This document shows positions 10,326-18,472 of a DNA stretch of 64,000 nucleotides, in pieces. A program made the position numbers and the translations under genes. Every line of letters begins with the position of its first letter. Positions within the stretch are counted from its first letter, which is position 1. A model generated the notes under the pieces. It searched no databases. It was not told where the DNA came from and was given only the letters and a program-made list of their open reading frames with translations. Location of the stretch: positions 352,207 to 416,206 of the forward strand of contig NZ_SZZM01000003.1 of the NCBI RefSeq assembly GCF_005281615.1, in the 5' to 3' direction. This DNA is from Rhodoligotrophos defluvii. Its GTDB lineage: Bacteria; Pseudomonadota; Alphaproteobacteria; Rhizobiales; Im1.

Positions 10326-11225
10326 TCAGCGGCGGCGTCCCCGCGCAACGATATCGCCAATGAACTTTGGCAAGGCGAATGCGGCGTGGTGCAGCTCCGG
10401 CGTGTAATAGCGGGTCTCGATCCCGGCATCGGCAAACCGGCGCGCGATCACCGCAGGCTCCACCTTGCGAAGGCCGGGATCGTCGCTTCCCCAGCCCAGC
10501 GCCATGAAGCCGCCGGTATAGGTGGGCACGGCCGCGAGGAAGCACGTGGCGTCCGCGAAGAGGGCGGAGAAGAAGCGGATGGTCTGCTCGAGCTCGGCGG
10601 CCTGGAAGAAGGGGACGCCGTTCTGGGTGACCACCACGCCGCCCGGCCGCAGGATGCGCCGGCAATCGCGATAGAAGCCTTCCGTGAACAGAACCTCGCC
10701 GGGGCCGATGGGATCGGTCGAATCAACCACGATCAGGTCGTAGATGCGATCCGTGTCGGCGACGAAATCGCGCCCATCCTGGATCACGAGCTCGAAGCGC
10801 GGATCATCGAACGCCCCCCGGCTCACCTCCGGCAGGTGCGCCTTGGAAAAATCCACCACCCCTGCATCGATCTCGACGAGGGTCAGCCGCTGCACACCGC
10901 GGTGCTTCAGGGCTTCCGCCGCGACCCCGCCGTCGCCGCCACCGATCACCAGAACCTCGCGGACATCCCCGTGGGCCAGGATCGGCACATGGGTCAGCAT
11001 CTCGTGATAGATGAACTCGTCCGACGTGGTGAGCTGGGTCACGCCGTCCAGCATCATCACCTTGCCGAAGCGACCGCCGTCGAAGATCACCAGATGCTGA
11101 TGGTCGATTCGCGCATCGAACAGCACCTTGCGGCAGCGATAGGAGCTCCTCAGGTCCGCGTGAAGGGTTTCCGTGTACCACGTTTCCGTCTGGTCAGCCG
11201 GGCGTGCGGTCTTGTTGGAAGACAT
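10326..11225 (-). CDS. speE: spermidine synthase (polyamine aminopropyltransferase)
   Basis: SpeE transfers the aminopropyl group of decarboxylated S-adenosylmethionine to putrescine. The 299-residue length is close to the family's usual 280-300. The N-terminal beta domain shows WYTE and DHQHLVIFDGGRFGKVMMLDG; the nucleotide-binding motif is VLVIGGGDGGVAAE near residue 92. The catalytic loop is VVDSTDPIGPGEVLFTEGFY, and the polyamine-binding YTGGFMALGWGS follows. The ATG at 11225 has AGGGAG about 10 bases upstream. The speD gene, which makes the aminopropyl donor, lies immediately upstream on the same strand, so the two form a spermidine module. A terminator-like hairpin sits in the 139-bp gap and may lower speE expression from the speD promoter. 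Confidence 0.95.
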   Translation of the reverse strand: MSSNKTARPADQTETWYTETLHADLRSSYRCRKVLFDARIDHQHLVIFDGGRFGKVMMLDGVTQLTTSDEFIYHEMLTHVPILAHGDVREVLVIGGGDGGVAAEALKHRGVQRLTLVEIDAGVVDFSKAHLPEVSRGAFDDPRFELVIQDGRDFVADTDRIYDLIVVDSTDPIGPGEVLFTEGFYRDCRRILRPGGVVVTQNGVPFFQAAELEQTIRFFSALFADATCFLAAVPTYTGGFMALGWGSDDPGLRKVEPAVIARRFADAGIETRYYTPELHHAAFALPKFIGDIVARGRRR

Positions 11226-11308
11226 GGGCCGAAACTCCCTTGCTGTTCATGATGCCGCCCCGGGTATAGGCAGGCCGGTGAAGCACGGCAAGTCCGTTCG
11301 CCAAAATG

Positions 11309-11334
11309 AAAAAGGCTGCGCCTGTTACGCAGCC
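11309..11334 (-). terminator. terminator-like hairpin between speD and speE
   Basis: On the minus strand GGCTGCG (11334-11328) and CGCAGCC (11320-11314) form a perfect seven-pair stem with a seven-base loop, followed by five T residues (11313-11309). It lies 30 bp after the speD stop and 84 bp before the speE start. It has the form of an intrinsic terminator. Confidence 0.85.
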
Positions 11335-11364
11335 TCCCATGCCCGATGCGGGGCAGTTTCGCGC

Positions 11365-11865
11365 TCAGGCCCCTTCGCCGCGCAGGATTTCCGTCACGTT
11401 GAGCTGCCGCGGCTTGAACGCGGCGCGCAGAACCTCGACACAGCGCTCCGGCTCGGAATCGCCGCACATGAACACATCCAGCGCCGCATAGGCCCGCTCC
11501 GGCCACGTGTGGATTGAAATGTGGCTTTCGGCGAGCACCGCCACCCCGCTCACGCCGCTATTCGGCGTGAAATGGTGCAGGTGCATGTGCAGCAAGGTCG
11601 CTCCGGCCTCGGACACGCACTTGCGCAGCGTCTCATCAATCAGATCGATATCGTCGATGCCTTCAGCACCCAAAAGATCGATAATGAGATGCGTGCCGGC
11701 GCAATCCACGCCGTTCTTGCTGATAAAATGGTCCTTGCGGTCGTCGCGCACGGTCTGGGCCGAAGCCCGGGCCGCGACGTGACGGCGGTCGGACAAGTCT
11801 TCCTTTTGGGCGGTGCTTGGAGCCTCCAAGTCCATCCCCACTTGGAAGAGGGTATCATGAGTCAT
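11365..11865 (-). CDS. speD: S-adenosylmethionine decarboxylase proenzyme
   Basis: SpeD makes decarboxylated AdoMet, the aminopropyl donor for spermidine. It is a pyruvoyl enzyme that cleaves itself: the predicted site is the Glu113-Ser114 bond in [11 protein letters not shown], where Ser114 becomes the pyruvoyl group. The rest of the class-1 small SpeD core follows, with [10 protein letters not shown] holding the catalytic cysteine. The 166-residue chain carries about 45 extra N-terminal residues, Asp/Arg-rich ([13 protein letters not shown]), compared with the roughly 130-residue archaeal and Thermotoga forms. The start at 11865 (MTHDTLFQ) is preferred over in-frame upstream starts, which would run through the predicted promoter. 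It is cotranscribed toward speE. Confidence 0.92.
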   Translation of the reverse strand: MTHDTLFQVGMDLEAPSTAQKEDLSDRRHVAARASAQTVRDDRKDHFISKNGVDCAGTHLIIDLLGAEGIDDIDLIDETLRKCVSEAGATLLHMHLHHFTPNSGVSGVAVLAESHISIHTWPERAYAALDVFMCGDSEPERCVEVLRAAFKPRQLNVTEILRGEGA

Positions 11866-11917
11866 AGGGCCCTCCCCAACCAGCAGATGAAACCCAGGGG
11901 ATCTGGATCGTGCCGGG

Positions 11918-11946
11918 CATATACCGTTCCACACTGTCAATATCAA
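11918..11946 (-). promoter_or_regulatory. candidate sigma-70-type promoter for speD
   Basis: Reading the minus strand, TTGATA (11946-11941) and TATATG (11923-11918) are separated by exactly 17 bases and lie about 55 bp before the speD start. The region also separates speD from the divergent ABC-F gene. A TTGACA at 11981-11986 on the plus strand could be the -35 of the latter, but no good -10 follows it. Confidence 0.55.
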
Positions 11947-12098
11947 GACCAGGTGGCTCAATCGCCACGATTTATTTCCGTTGACAGCTTCCTCCGGCAA
12001 CGGAGTTGCCCGAGCCGGGTTCCGCTGGCGCGACAGTATGCGCGAGGCGAGGTGAACGGCATCTTGACCACGGGCCGCGATGGCCTAAGAGAGCGGCC

Positions 12099-14093
12099 AT
12101 GCTGCATATCAACGGCCTCACCTACCGCATCAACGGACGGCTCCTTCTGGAGAATGCGACCGCAGCCATTCCGGCAGGCCACAAGGTCGGCCTGATCGGC
12201 CGCAATGGCACGGGCAAGTCCACCCTTCTCAAGCTGCTGACCGGCGCGCTGCAGCCCGAAACAGGCGCAGTGAGCGTGCCGCGCGACGTGCGTATCGGCG
12301 AAGTGGCACAGGAGGCGCCGGGCGGCCCGGAGAGCCTCATTTCGGTGGTTCTGGCGGCGGATGCAGAGCGCGCCGCGTTGCTGGCTGAGGCCGAGCATGC
12401 GACGGATCCAGCGCGCATCGCCGAGATCCAGCTGCGGCTCGCCGACATCGATGCCCATGCGGCGCCGGCGCGAGCCGCCACGATTCTCGCCGGGCTGGGT
12501 TTTCCCGAAGAGGACCAGCAGCGACCCTGCTCGGATTTCTCGGGCGGCTGGCGCATGCGCGTGGCCCTTGCCGCGGTACTGTTCTCCCGGCCCGATATCC
12601 TGCTGCTGGACGAGCCGACCAATTATCTCGACCTCGAAGGCACCTTGTGGCTGCAGAACTTCCTCAAGACCTATCCAGCCACCGTGGTGATCGTCAGCCA
12701 CGACCGCGACCTGCTCAATGCGATTCCCAACCACATCCTGCTGCTCGAGGGCCGCAGACTGACGCTCTATACCGGGAATTACGACCGGTTCGAGCGCATG
12801 CGCCAGGAGGAGCAGGCGCGCCAGCTCAAGCTCAAGAAACGGCAGGACGAGGAGCGCCGGCGCATCCAGGCTTTCGTGGACCGGTTCCGCTACAAGGCGT
12901 CGAAGGCGCGCCAGGCGCAGAGCCGGCTCAAGATGCTGGAGCGCATGGACCCGGTGGCGGCGGTCATCGAGCAGCATGTCACCCCGTTTCACTTCCCGCC
13001 CATCGCAAAGCCGCTGGATCCGCCGCTGATCCGGATCGAGCACGGCGTGGTCGGCTATGAACCGGGAAAGCCGGTGCTGCGCGGCCTCGACTTGCGCATC
13101 GATCCGGACGATCGCATCGCCCTGCTCGGCGCGAACGGCAACGGCAAGTCGACCTTTGTCAAGCTTATTGCCGGCAAGCTGAAGCTGGATGCCGGCGAGA
13201 TGCGCTATCACAATCGGATGAGCGTCGGCTATTTCGCACAGCATCAGGTCGAGGCGCTGGACCTCGAGGCAACCCCTTACGATTACATGCTGAAGCTGAT
13301 GCCCGAAGCGACAGTGGCCCAGCGGCGCGCGCGGCTGGGTTCGTTTGGCTTCGGTGCGGAGCTCGCCGACAATCGCATCGGCACGCTTTCGGGCGGCGAG
13401 AAGGCGCGGCTTACCCTCATGCTGGCCACGTTCCATCGGCCGCAGATCCTGCTGCTCGACGAGCCGACCAACCATCTCGACATCGACAGCCGGGCAGCGC
13501 TCGCCAATGCCCTCAATGAATATGAGGGCGCCGTCATCCTGATCAGCCATGATCGCCACCTGATCGAGGCCTGCGCCGACCGGCTGTGGCTGGTGGCGAA
13601 TGGGACGGTGAGGCCGTTTGACGGCGACCTCGACGACTATACCCGGCTGGTGCTGGAGAGCGCCCGCGAGCGGGCGCGTGCCGCACGGCTGGAGAAGCAG
13701 CAGCAGTCCCAGGGGGATGAGGCCGCCCCCTCAGTACGTGAGTCTGGAGCGGCGGAGAGCCGTTCCGAGCCGGTGCAGACCACTCCGGCGGCAGAGGCGC
13801 AGGTCACGGCCCAGGAGCGGCGGCGGATGGCGGCCCAGCTCAGACACCAGCTCAGCCCCTATCGGCGGCGCATCGAAGCCGCCGAGAAGCGGGTCGATCT
13901 GCTGCAGAAGCGCATCGCTGCGGTCGAGGCCGATCTCGCGAACCCAAAGCTCTATGCCCAGGACAGCGTTGCCGCCAACCGCCTGGTGCTCGATCGTGCA
14001 GGGCTGCTCAAGCAGCTGAAGCAGGCCGAAGCGGAGTGGCTGGACGCCTCTGCCGCGCTCGAAGAGGCAGAAGCCCTGCTGCGGTCGAGCTGA
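12099..14093 (+). CDS. ABC-F family ATPase (Uup/YheS-like)
   Basis: This is a soluble duplicated ABC ATPase of the ABC-F type, which acts on ribosomes rather than in transport. It is 664 residues and lacks membrane segments. The first ABC domain has Walker A GRNGTGKST (about residue 33), signature DFSGGWRMR and Walker B ILLLDEPTNYLD. The arm/linker (MRQEEQARQLKLKKRQDEE, then KARQAQSRLKMLERM) follows. The second domain has Walker A GANGNGKST, signature LSGGEKARL and Walker B ILLLDEPTNHLD. The C-terminal 100 residues form a basic coiled coil (RRIEAAEKRVDLLQKRI), as in Uup. The ATG at 12099 is chosen because MLHINGLTY is the usual start of the fold. Uup and YheS cannot be separated confidently by eye. 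Confidence 0.92.
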   Translation: MLHINGLTYRINGRLLLENATAAIPAGHKVGLIGRNGTGKSTLLKLLTGALQPETGAVSVPRDVRIGEVAQEAPGGPESLISVVLAADAERAALLAEAEHATDPARIAEIQLRLADIDAHAAPARAATILAGLGFPEEDQQRPCSDFSGGWRMRVALAAVLFSRPDILLLDEPTNYLDLEGTLWLQNFLKTYPATVVIVSHDRDLLNAIPNHILLLEGRRLTLYTGNYDRFERMRQEEQARQLKLKKRQDEERRRIQAFVDRFRYKASKARQAQSRLKMLERMDPVAAVIEQHVTPFHFPPIAKPLDPPLIRIEHGVVGYEPGKPVLRGLDLRIDPDDRIALLGANGNGKSTFVKLIAGKLKLDAGEMRYHNRMSVGYFAQHQVEALDLEATPYDYMLKLMPEATVAQRRARLGSFGFGAELADNRIGTLSGGEKARLTLMLATFHRPQILLLDEPTNHLDIDSRAALANALNEYEGAVILISHDRHLIEACADRLWLVANGTVRPFDGDLDDYTRLVLESARERARAARLEKQQQSQGDEAAPSVRESGAAESRSEPVQTTPAAEAQVTAQERRRMAAQLRHQLSPYRRRIEAAEKRVDLLQKRIAAVEADLANPKLYAQDSVAANRLVLDRAGLLKQLKQAEAEWLDASAALEEAEALLRSS

Positions 14094-14195
14094 CAACGCC
14101 GCAGATTTCATCCGAAGCTGGTTTGCGGATTTCTTGCAACAGTTGGAGAGAATAGCCGCCCCCACGGAGGGTGCGATCCGTCCGGCCGCCAAAAT

Positions 14196-14297
14196 TAATC
14201 CGTTGGCAACTAAATGACAAATAAATTTAACCTGTTAGATCAGAAGTTTTCTGTTTACATCTCTCACCGATGGATAAAATCGGAATGTAATCCGTTG
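14196..14297. repeat. ten-base direct repeat pair in an A/T-rich upstream region
   Basis: TAATCCGTTG occurs at 14196-14205 and again at 14288-14297, 92 bp apart start to start. Both lie in the A/T-rich 240-bp gap before the exported-protein gene at 14335. They could be regulator sites for that gene, but a ten-base repeat in A/T-rich DNA may be chance. Confidence 0.35.
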
Positions 14298-14334
14298 CGT
14301 CAGTTTTAATCATTAACTGAACACGGGTTGTCTC

Positions 14335-15513
14335 ATGAACATTTATTCTGTGCCGCTTTCGGCAACATTGCTTATTTCTGCTTCTGCTCTTGCGCAGGCT
14401 CAAGATCTTCCTCCGGCCACGAATCTCGAGCAGATCGTCAGATATGAACCAGCCGCTGACTACACACAGATTGCAGAGTCCGACCCGGTTCAACCCACGC
14501 CGGCCGCTGATCTCGGCAAGGTCATTGCATATCCGAGCGAACCGAGCATCCTGCCGACGTCCAGCCTCTATCTGACGGTCGGCGGAGGATGGGCGCATCT
14601 TCGCGGCCCGGCGACCTACGGGGTAACCGAATACACGTGGGATCAATCTTTCGAAGCGGACCCTCATGTTACTTTCGTGCGGCAGCACAATTTTTCGCCG
14701 GAACAGCACGGGTGGTTCGGCAATATTGCTGCCGGTTACAAGCCCAATGACGGCAGCGGTCTTGCCGCCATCGAGCTCTATGGACGCATGATGGGCGCCG
14801 CGAACGAGCTACAACTGGATTCAAGGGCTGCCTATGCCGTTTGGTATAGCGAAGGCCCTCCGTCGAGCCAGGTGGTTGCCGAGGCAATAAACGGGGAGCC
14901 GTTCCTGAAGCAGGAGCGTCAGTTCATGGAGTTCGGTTTGAGGCTGAAAGGGACGTCACTGGCAGACAACCCTGATGCGGCCTTGAGCTTGGAGCCTTTC
15001 GGCGGGAATTTTAACGAGCAAACGAAAGCCCGGTTGAGGGGTGTTTCCGGCTTCGGGCAGGCTAGCGACCCTGGTCTACCGCGTTCGGCCCTGCGAACAT
15101 CCGAGATCGATGGTTGGCTTGGCGGTGTCAACATCGCCATCGAATATAGGTTGCCGGTGGCCCAAGCTGCCTATCTGCAATTCCGGACAAGTGCCGGGGC
15201 ATACGGCATCGCGGCCGACGGGCATTTCACCTGGCACTCGGTCCACGTTCACACCGGGAACACGGAGGAGTTTCGGTTTTCCAAGAAGGACGATCGCTCA
15301 GGCTTCGGCGCCCGGGTCGGCGGCGAGATGAAACTGGTGAAGGAGTTCTTCCCTGGATTGAGCGTCGCCGCGGTGGCTGGTCTCGACTATTGGAGCAGGT
15401 TGCCGACGGCGCGGCTCACGGAGGACTACTTCAAGCCGCCGGTCCGCACCGTTTGGGATGACTTCATCTTCGTCAATGCCGGGGTCGAGCTGACTTACGA
15501 ATTCGGGCAGTGA
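14335..15513 (+). CDS. exported protein, probable outer-membrane beta-barrel, unrecognised family
   Basis: I do not recognise this 392-residue protein. It starts with a signal peptide (MNIYSVPLSATLLISASAL, cleaved near AQA). A Pro-rich linker of about 45 residues follows. From about residue 80 it has short amphipathic strands with many aromatic residues (SLYLTVGGGWAHL, GWFGNIAAGYKP, AAIELYGRMMG). It ends FVNAGVELTYEFGQ, like the closing strand of an outer-membrane barrel, though the last residue is Gln instead of Phe. The Ala-Gly-rich turns resemble Omp25/OprF-size barrels, but it is longer. The gene and its upstream region are less GC-rich than the neighbours, with codons such as TTA and TCT near the start, which may reflect transfer. 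It converges on the GST gene with an 11-bp gap. Confidence 0.6.
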   Translation: MNIYSVPLSATLLISASALAQAQDLPPATNLEQIVRYEPAADYTQIAESDPVQPTPAADLGKVIAYPSEPSILPTSSLYLTVGGGWAHLRGPATYGVTEYTWDQSFEADPHVTFVRQHNFSPEQHGWFGNIAAGYKPNDGSGLAAIELYGRMMGAANELQLDSRAAYAVWYSEGPPSSQVVAEAINGEPFLKQERQFMEFGLRLKGTSLADNPDAALSLEPFGGNFNEQTKARLRGVSGFGQASDPGLPRSALRTSEIDGWLGGVNIAIEYRLPVAQAAYLQFRTSAGAYGIAADGHFTWHSVHVHTGNTEEFRFSKKDDRSGFGARVGGEMKLVKEFFPGLSVAAVAGLDYWSRLPTARLTEDYFKPPVRTVWDDFIFVNAGVELTYEFGQ

Positions 15514-15524
15514 GCCGATGACGA

Positions 15525-16217
15525 TCAGGCGGCCCGGGCAGCCGGCATGGCCCGGGCTGAGCCGTCGAACAGGTCAAGGCAGCGCTCGAACCATTCGGTG
15601 AGCGGATCCTCAGGCGCGATGAGCTGGACCGGGCTGACGATACGTGCCCATTGCAGCGTGCCCGCCAGGATATAGTCGGCATAGTCCGGCGCTTCGCCCC
15701 CCAGCCATGGCCGCTGCTCCAGGGCATAGTGGAACGGGGCCAGAAGCTTGGGCAGCGCGGCGACCTTGGCGTCGGCATCGTTCGCAGCCTGCTCCAATGG
15801 ACCGACCCGCTTCTCCCGGGTCTCGCGGAAATAGGCTTTGTCCTTCTCTTTGATGCGGCCATAGATGTCGAAGACCAGCAGCGGCACCATGGCGGGTGTC
15901 AGCATCTGGTTTGTCCAGGCCTCGATGAACTTATAGGCCGCCTTCTCGCGGCCGTCTGGGCCGAACAGAGGCCTCTCGGGATAGGTGCGATCGAGATGGT
16001 CGGCAATCGTCCAGCTGTCGGACAGGATCACCCCGTCGTCGTCGATGATCGGCACTGTGCGGTGCGGGGCGCCGACCGCGCGCGGGATCTCGGTAAAAGC
16101 GAGGCCGCGGGTCTCATATGAGAGACCCTTGTGGGCCAGCGCGAAGCGCACCCGCCAGCAATAGGGGCTGAAGCGCTCGTCCTTGGCACCTGCCAGCTCA
16201 TAAAGCACGATGGTCAT
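15525..16217 (-). CDS. glutathione S-transferase family protein
   Basis: This is a 230-residue cytosolic GST-fold protein. The N-terminal thioredoxin-like domain (about 1-82) shows FSPYCWRVRFALAHKGL, a cysteine-containing active-site helix, the cis-proline loop HRTVPII and the glutathione-binding LSDSWTIADHLD. The C-terminal all-helical domain contains WLGGEAPDYADYILAG. It resembles uncharacterised beta-etherase/LigE-like or MAAI-like GSTs, and no substrate is claimed. I prefer ATG 16217 over the in-frame ATG 16235: GGAG lies about nine bases before it and it avoids overlapping the DUF1737 gene. It is the last gene of the pepA-holC-DUF1737-GST run. Confidence 0.85.
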   Translation of the reverse strand: MTIVLYELAGAKDERFSPYCWRVRFALAHKGLSYETRGLAFTEIPRAVGAPHRTVPIIDDDGVILSDSWTIADHLDRTYPERPLFGPDGREKAAYKFIEAWTNQMLTPAMVPLLVFDIYGRIKEKDKAYFRETREKRVGPLEQAANDADAKVAALPKLLAPFHYALEQRPWLGGEAPDYADYILAGTLQWARIVSPVQLIAPEDPLTEWFERCLDLFDGSARAMPAARAA

Positions 16218-16221
16218 GGGA

Positions 16222-16407
16222 TCAGTCTCCGACACTGGGCGTGTGTGGCAGCACCACGGCTTGCGCGCAGATCACCCGCTCGCCGTTGAAGGTGACCGAA
16301 GGCGAGCCATAAAGAATGTAACCCTCGTCGAGGGCCTTGCTCACCTTCTCACAGAAGGATCGATCATCGGGTCCGGTGAGCAGCCGGTATGCAAGCTTTT
16401 CTGTCAT
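16222..16407 (-). CDS. DUF1737 domain-containing small protein
   Basis: This is a 61-residue acidic-basic mixed protein of the DUF1737 family, whose function is unknown. Typical features are the start KLAYRLLTGPDDRSFCEKVS, the central LDEGYILYGSPSVTFNG and the end VICAQAVVLP. No signal peptide or membrane segment is present. It sits 27 bp after holC and 4 bp before the GST start, so it is very likely cotranscribed with them. A short orphan domain like this is often appended to or adjacent to metabolic genes, and no role can be inferred. Confidence 0.8.
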   Translation of the reverse strand: MTEKLAYRLLTGPDDRSFCEKVSKALDEGYILYGSPSVTFNGERVICAQAVVLPHTPSVGD

Positions 16408-16434
16408 GTGGCCCTCATGAAGGTCTCGCGCAGG

Positions 16435-16884
16435 TTATGCCTTACGTTCCCAGCGGCCCTGCTCGTTCTGCTGCCAATAGGTCACCTCGTGGCCGGCCGC
16501 CTTCATCGCCTTCCACTGCGCGCGAGCATGCGCCAGCGCCTCAGGGTCGCGGCCATCGAACAGATGCACCACCCGGACATAGGCGCTCACATCCGCCGCC
16601 GCCGCTCCGTCGACGAGAAAGCGCACGGCCGCACCGTTCGGACAATCCTCGCCGTCGGTGAGCCAGATCGGCTGCTGCGCCGCAAAGCCGTCGCGCGCGC
16701 TGCCATGGGGCAGGAAGCTGCCCTCCGCATAGGTCCAGAGCTGAGTGTTGAGCGCCTCCACTCGCTCCGGACTGCCGGCCTGCACCACCGCCCGCCAGCC
16801 CCGCTCCAACGTCTTCGAGAGCAGCACCGGCAGCATCTGCTCCAGGCTCTGCCGCTCCAGATGATAGAACAAGACCTCGGTCAT
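16435..16884 (-). CDS. holC: DNA polymerase III chi subunit
   Basis: HolC binds HolD and single-strand-binding protein at the replication fork within the clamp-loader complex. The 149-residue chain has the family pattern MTEVLFYHLERQSLEQMLPV and TLERGWRAVVQ at the N-terminus. The middle has LNTQLWTYAEGSFLPHG and PIWLTDGEDCPNGA. A conserved D-G-R near residue 110 (HLFDGRDPEA) is followed by a YWQQNEQGRWERK end. It lies 14 bp downstream of pepA, the pairing seen across proteobacteria, which supports the call. Confidence 0.93.
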   Translation of the reverse strand: MTEVLFYHLERQSLEQMLPVLLSKTLERGWRAVVQAGSPERVEALNTQLWTYAEGSFLPHGSARDGFAAQQPIWLTDGEDCPNGAAVRFLVDGAAAADVSAYVRVVHLFDGRDPEALAHARAQWKAMKAAGHEVTYWQQNEQGRWERKA

Positions 16885-16898
16885 GCTGCCTGTGCGCG

Positions 16899-18398
16899 CT
16901 AGGTCTCATAATGATCGGCGATCAGCCGGTTGAGCAGCTGCACGCCCCAGCCGGAGCCGAAATGTTGGCTTAACGCCGTCTTGTTTGCGTCCATGCCAGT
17001 GCCGGCGATGTCGAGATGGGCCCAAGGCACGCCGTTGACGAAACGCTGCAGGAACTGCGCCGCGGTGATCGAGCCGGCATTGCGGCCGCCCACATTCTTC
17101 ATGTCGGCCACATCGCTGTCGATGAGCTTGTCATATTCGGGCCCGAGCGGCAGACGCCAGACCTTCTCGCCGGTTTCTACACCCGCAGCGGTGATGTGTG
17201 CCGCCAGCTCGTCATTATTCGAGAACAGCCCCGCATGCTCCTTGCCGAGGGCGATCAGGATGGCGCCCGTCAAGGTGGCGAGATCGATCATGAAGCGGGG
17301 TTTGAACCGCTCCTGAGTGTACCAGAGCGCGTCCGCCAGGACCAGGCGGCCTTCGGCGTCGGTGTTCTGCACTTCGATGGTCTGGCCGGACATGGAGGTC
17401 AGAATGTCGCCCGGGCGATAGGCGCTGCCATCGGGCATGTTCTCAACCAGCCCGATGACGCCAACCACGTTGGCGCGTGCTTTGCGGGCGGCGAGCGCGT
17501 GCATCAGCCCGACCACGCAGGCGGACCCCGCCATGTCGCCCTTCATGTCCTGCATGCCGGCGCCGGGCTTGATCGAGATGCCGCCGGTATCGAACACGAC
17601 GCCCTTGCCGATAATGGCGATGGGCGGTGCATCCTTGCGGCCGCCCTGCCAGGTCATGACCACCAGCCGGCTCTCGCGGCTCGACCCTTGCCCCACCGCG
17701 AGCAGCGCCCCCATGCCGAGCGCCGTCATTTCCTTCTCGCCGAGCACCTCGACCTTGACCCCGAGCCTGGTGAGCTCCTCGGCCCGCTTGGCGTAGGACG
17801 CGGGATAGAGCACGTTCGGCGGCTCGTTCACCAGGTCGCGGGCGAGATGCACGCCCTCCGCCACCGCCAGCAGCGGCGCTGCCGCGGCCTTTGCCGCATC
17901 CGCGTCGGCGGACATGATGGTAAGGTTGCGCAGCGGCTTCTTGTTGCCGTTCTCGTCGTCCTTCTTCTTGGTCTTGTACTTGTCGAAGGTATAGTCCCGG
18001 AGCTTCACGCCAGCCGCGATCGCGGCGGCGGCATCCGCGGTCGCGACCTTCGCCCCCTCGCCCAGCTCGACAACGACCGCCACGTCCTTGGACTTGCCCG
18101 AACTCACGGCACCGGCAATGGCGCCGCCCACCAGTTCGAGATCCCGGGACTTGAGCTCAGCCAGCTTGCCCAGCCCCGCCACCAGAACGCGGTCGAGTTC
18201 GAGCCCGGCCGGTGCGAGGATGTCCAGCAGCTTCTCGCGCTTTCCGGTGAAGCCCGACGCCTTCATCGCTCGCGCGATCGCGCCGCCGCTCGCCTCGTCC
18301 AGCGATGCGCCGAAGCCTGAAAGACCGGCTCCTTCTCCGGCCAGAATGACAAGCGTGCCCGTCTTGGGCCGTTGAGGCTTGGCGAATTTGATCTTCAT
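16899..18398 (-). CDS. pepA: cytosol (leucyl) aminopeptidase, M17 family
   Basis: PepA is a hexameric two-metal aminopeptidase of the cytosol, and in some bacteria also a DNA-binding protein. The 499-residue length is normal. The C-terminal catalytic domain holds the M17 signature [14 protein letters not shown] near residue 350, the lysine and aspartate metal ligands in [17 protein letters not shown], and the [10 protein letters not shown] loop. The N-terminal domain is Ala/Lys-rich and variable, as usual. The ATG at 18398 follows a short leader after the FAD-oxidase gene (74 bp), so it may have its own promoter or be read through. holC follows 14 bp later. Confidence 0.95.
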   Translation of the reverse strand: MKIKFAKPQRPKTGTLVILAGEGAGLSGFGASLDEASGGAIARAMKASGFTGKREKLLDILAPAGLELDRVLVAGLGKLAELKSRDLELVGGAIAGAVSSGKSKDVAVVVELGEGAKVATADAAAAIAAGVKLRDYTFDKYKTKKKDDENGNKKPLRNLTIMSADADAAKAAAAPLLAVAEGVHLARDLVNEPPNVLYPASYAKRAEELTRLGVKVEVLGEKEMTALGMGALLAVGQGSSRESRLVVMTWQGGRKDAPPIAIIGKGVVFDTGGISIKPGAGMQDMKGDMAGSACVVGLMHALAARKARANVVGVIGLVENMPDGSAYRPGDILTSMSGQTIEVQNTDAEGRLVLADALWYTQERFKPRFMIDLATLTGAILIALGKEHAGLFSNNDELAAHITAAGVETGEKVWRLPLGPEYDKLIDSDVADMKNVGGRNAGSITAAQFLQRFVNGVPWAHLDIAGTGMDANKTALSQHFGSGWGVQLLNRLIADHYET

Positions 18399-18472
18399 CC
18401 CGGAATGGTCCTGTTGGGGAGGTCGGTGATCTCTTCACGTGTATCGCCTTAGTCCGCGAGATTCAACGCAGG

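Noticed and set aside
11281-11340. A small RNA gene at the speD-speE hairpin
   Set aside because: The hairpin with T-tract is explained by termination of the speD transcript; no separate promoter is seen immediately upstream of it.
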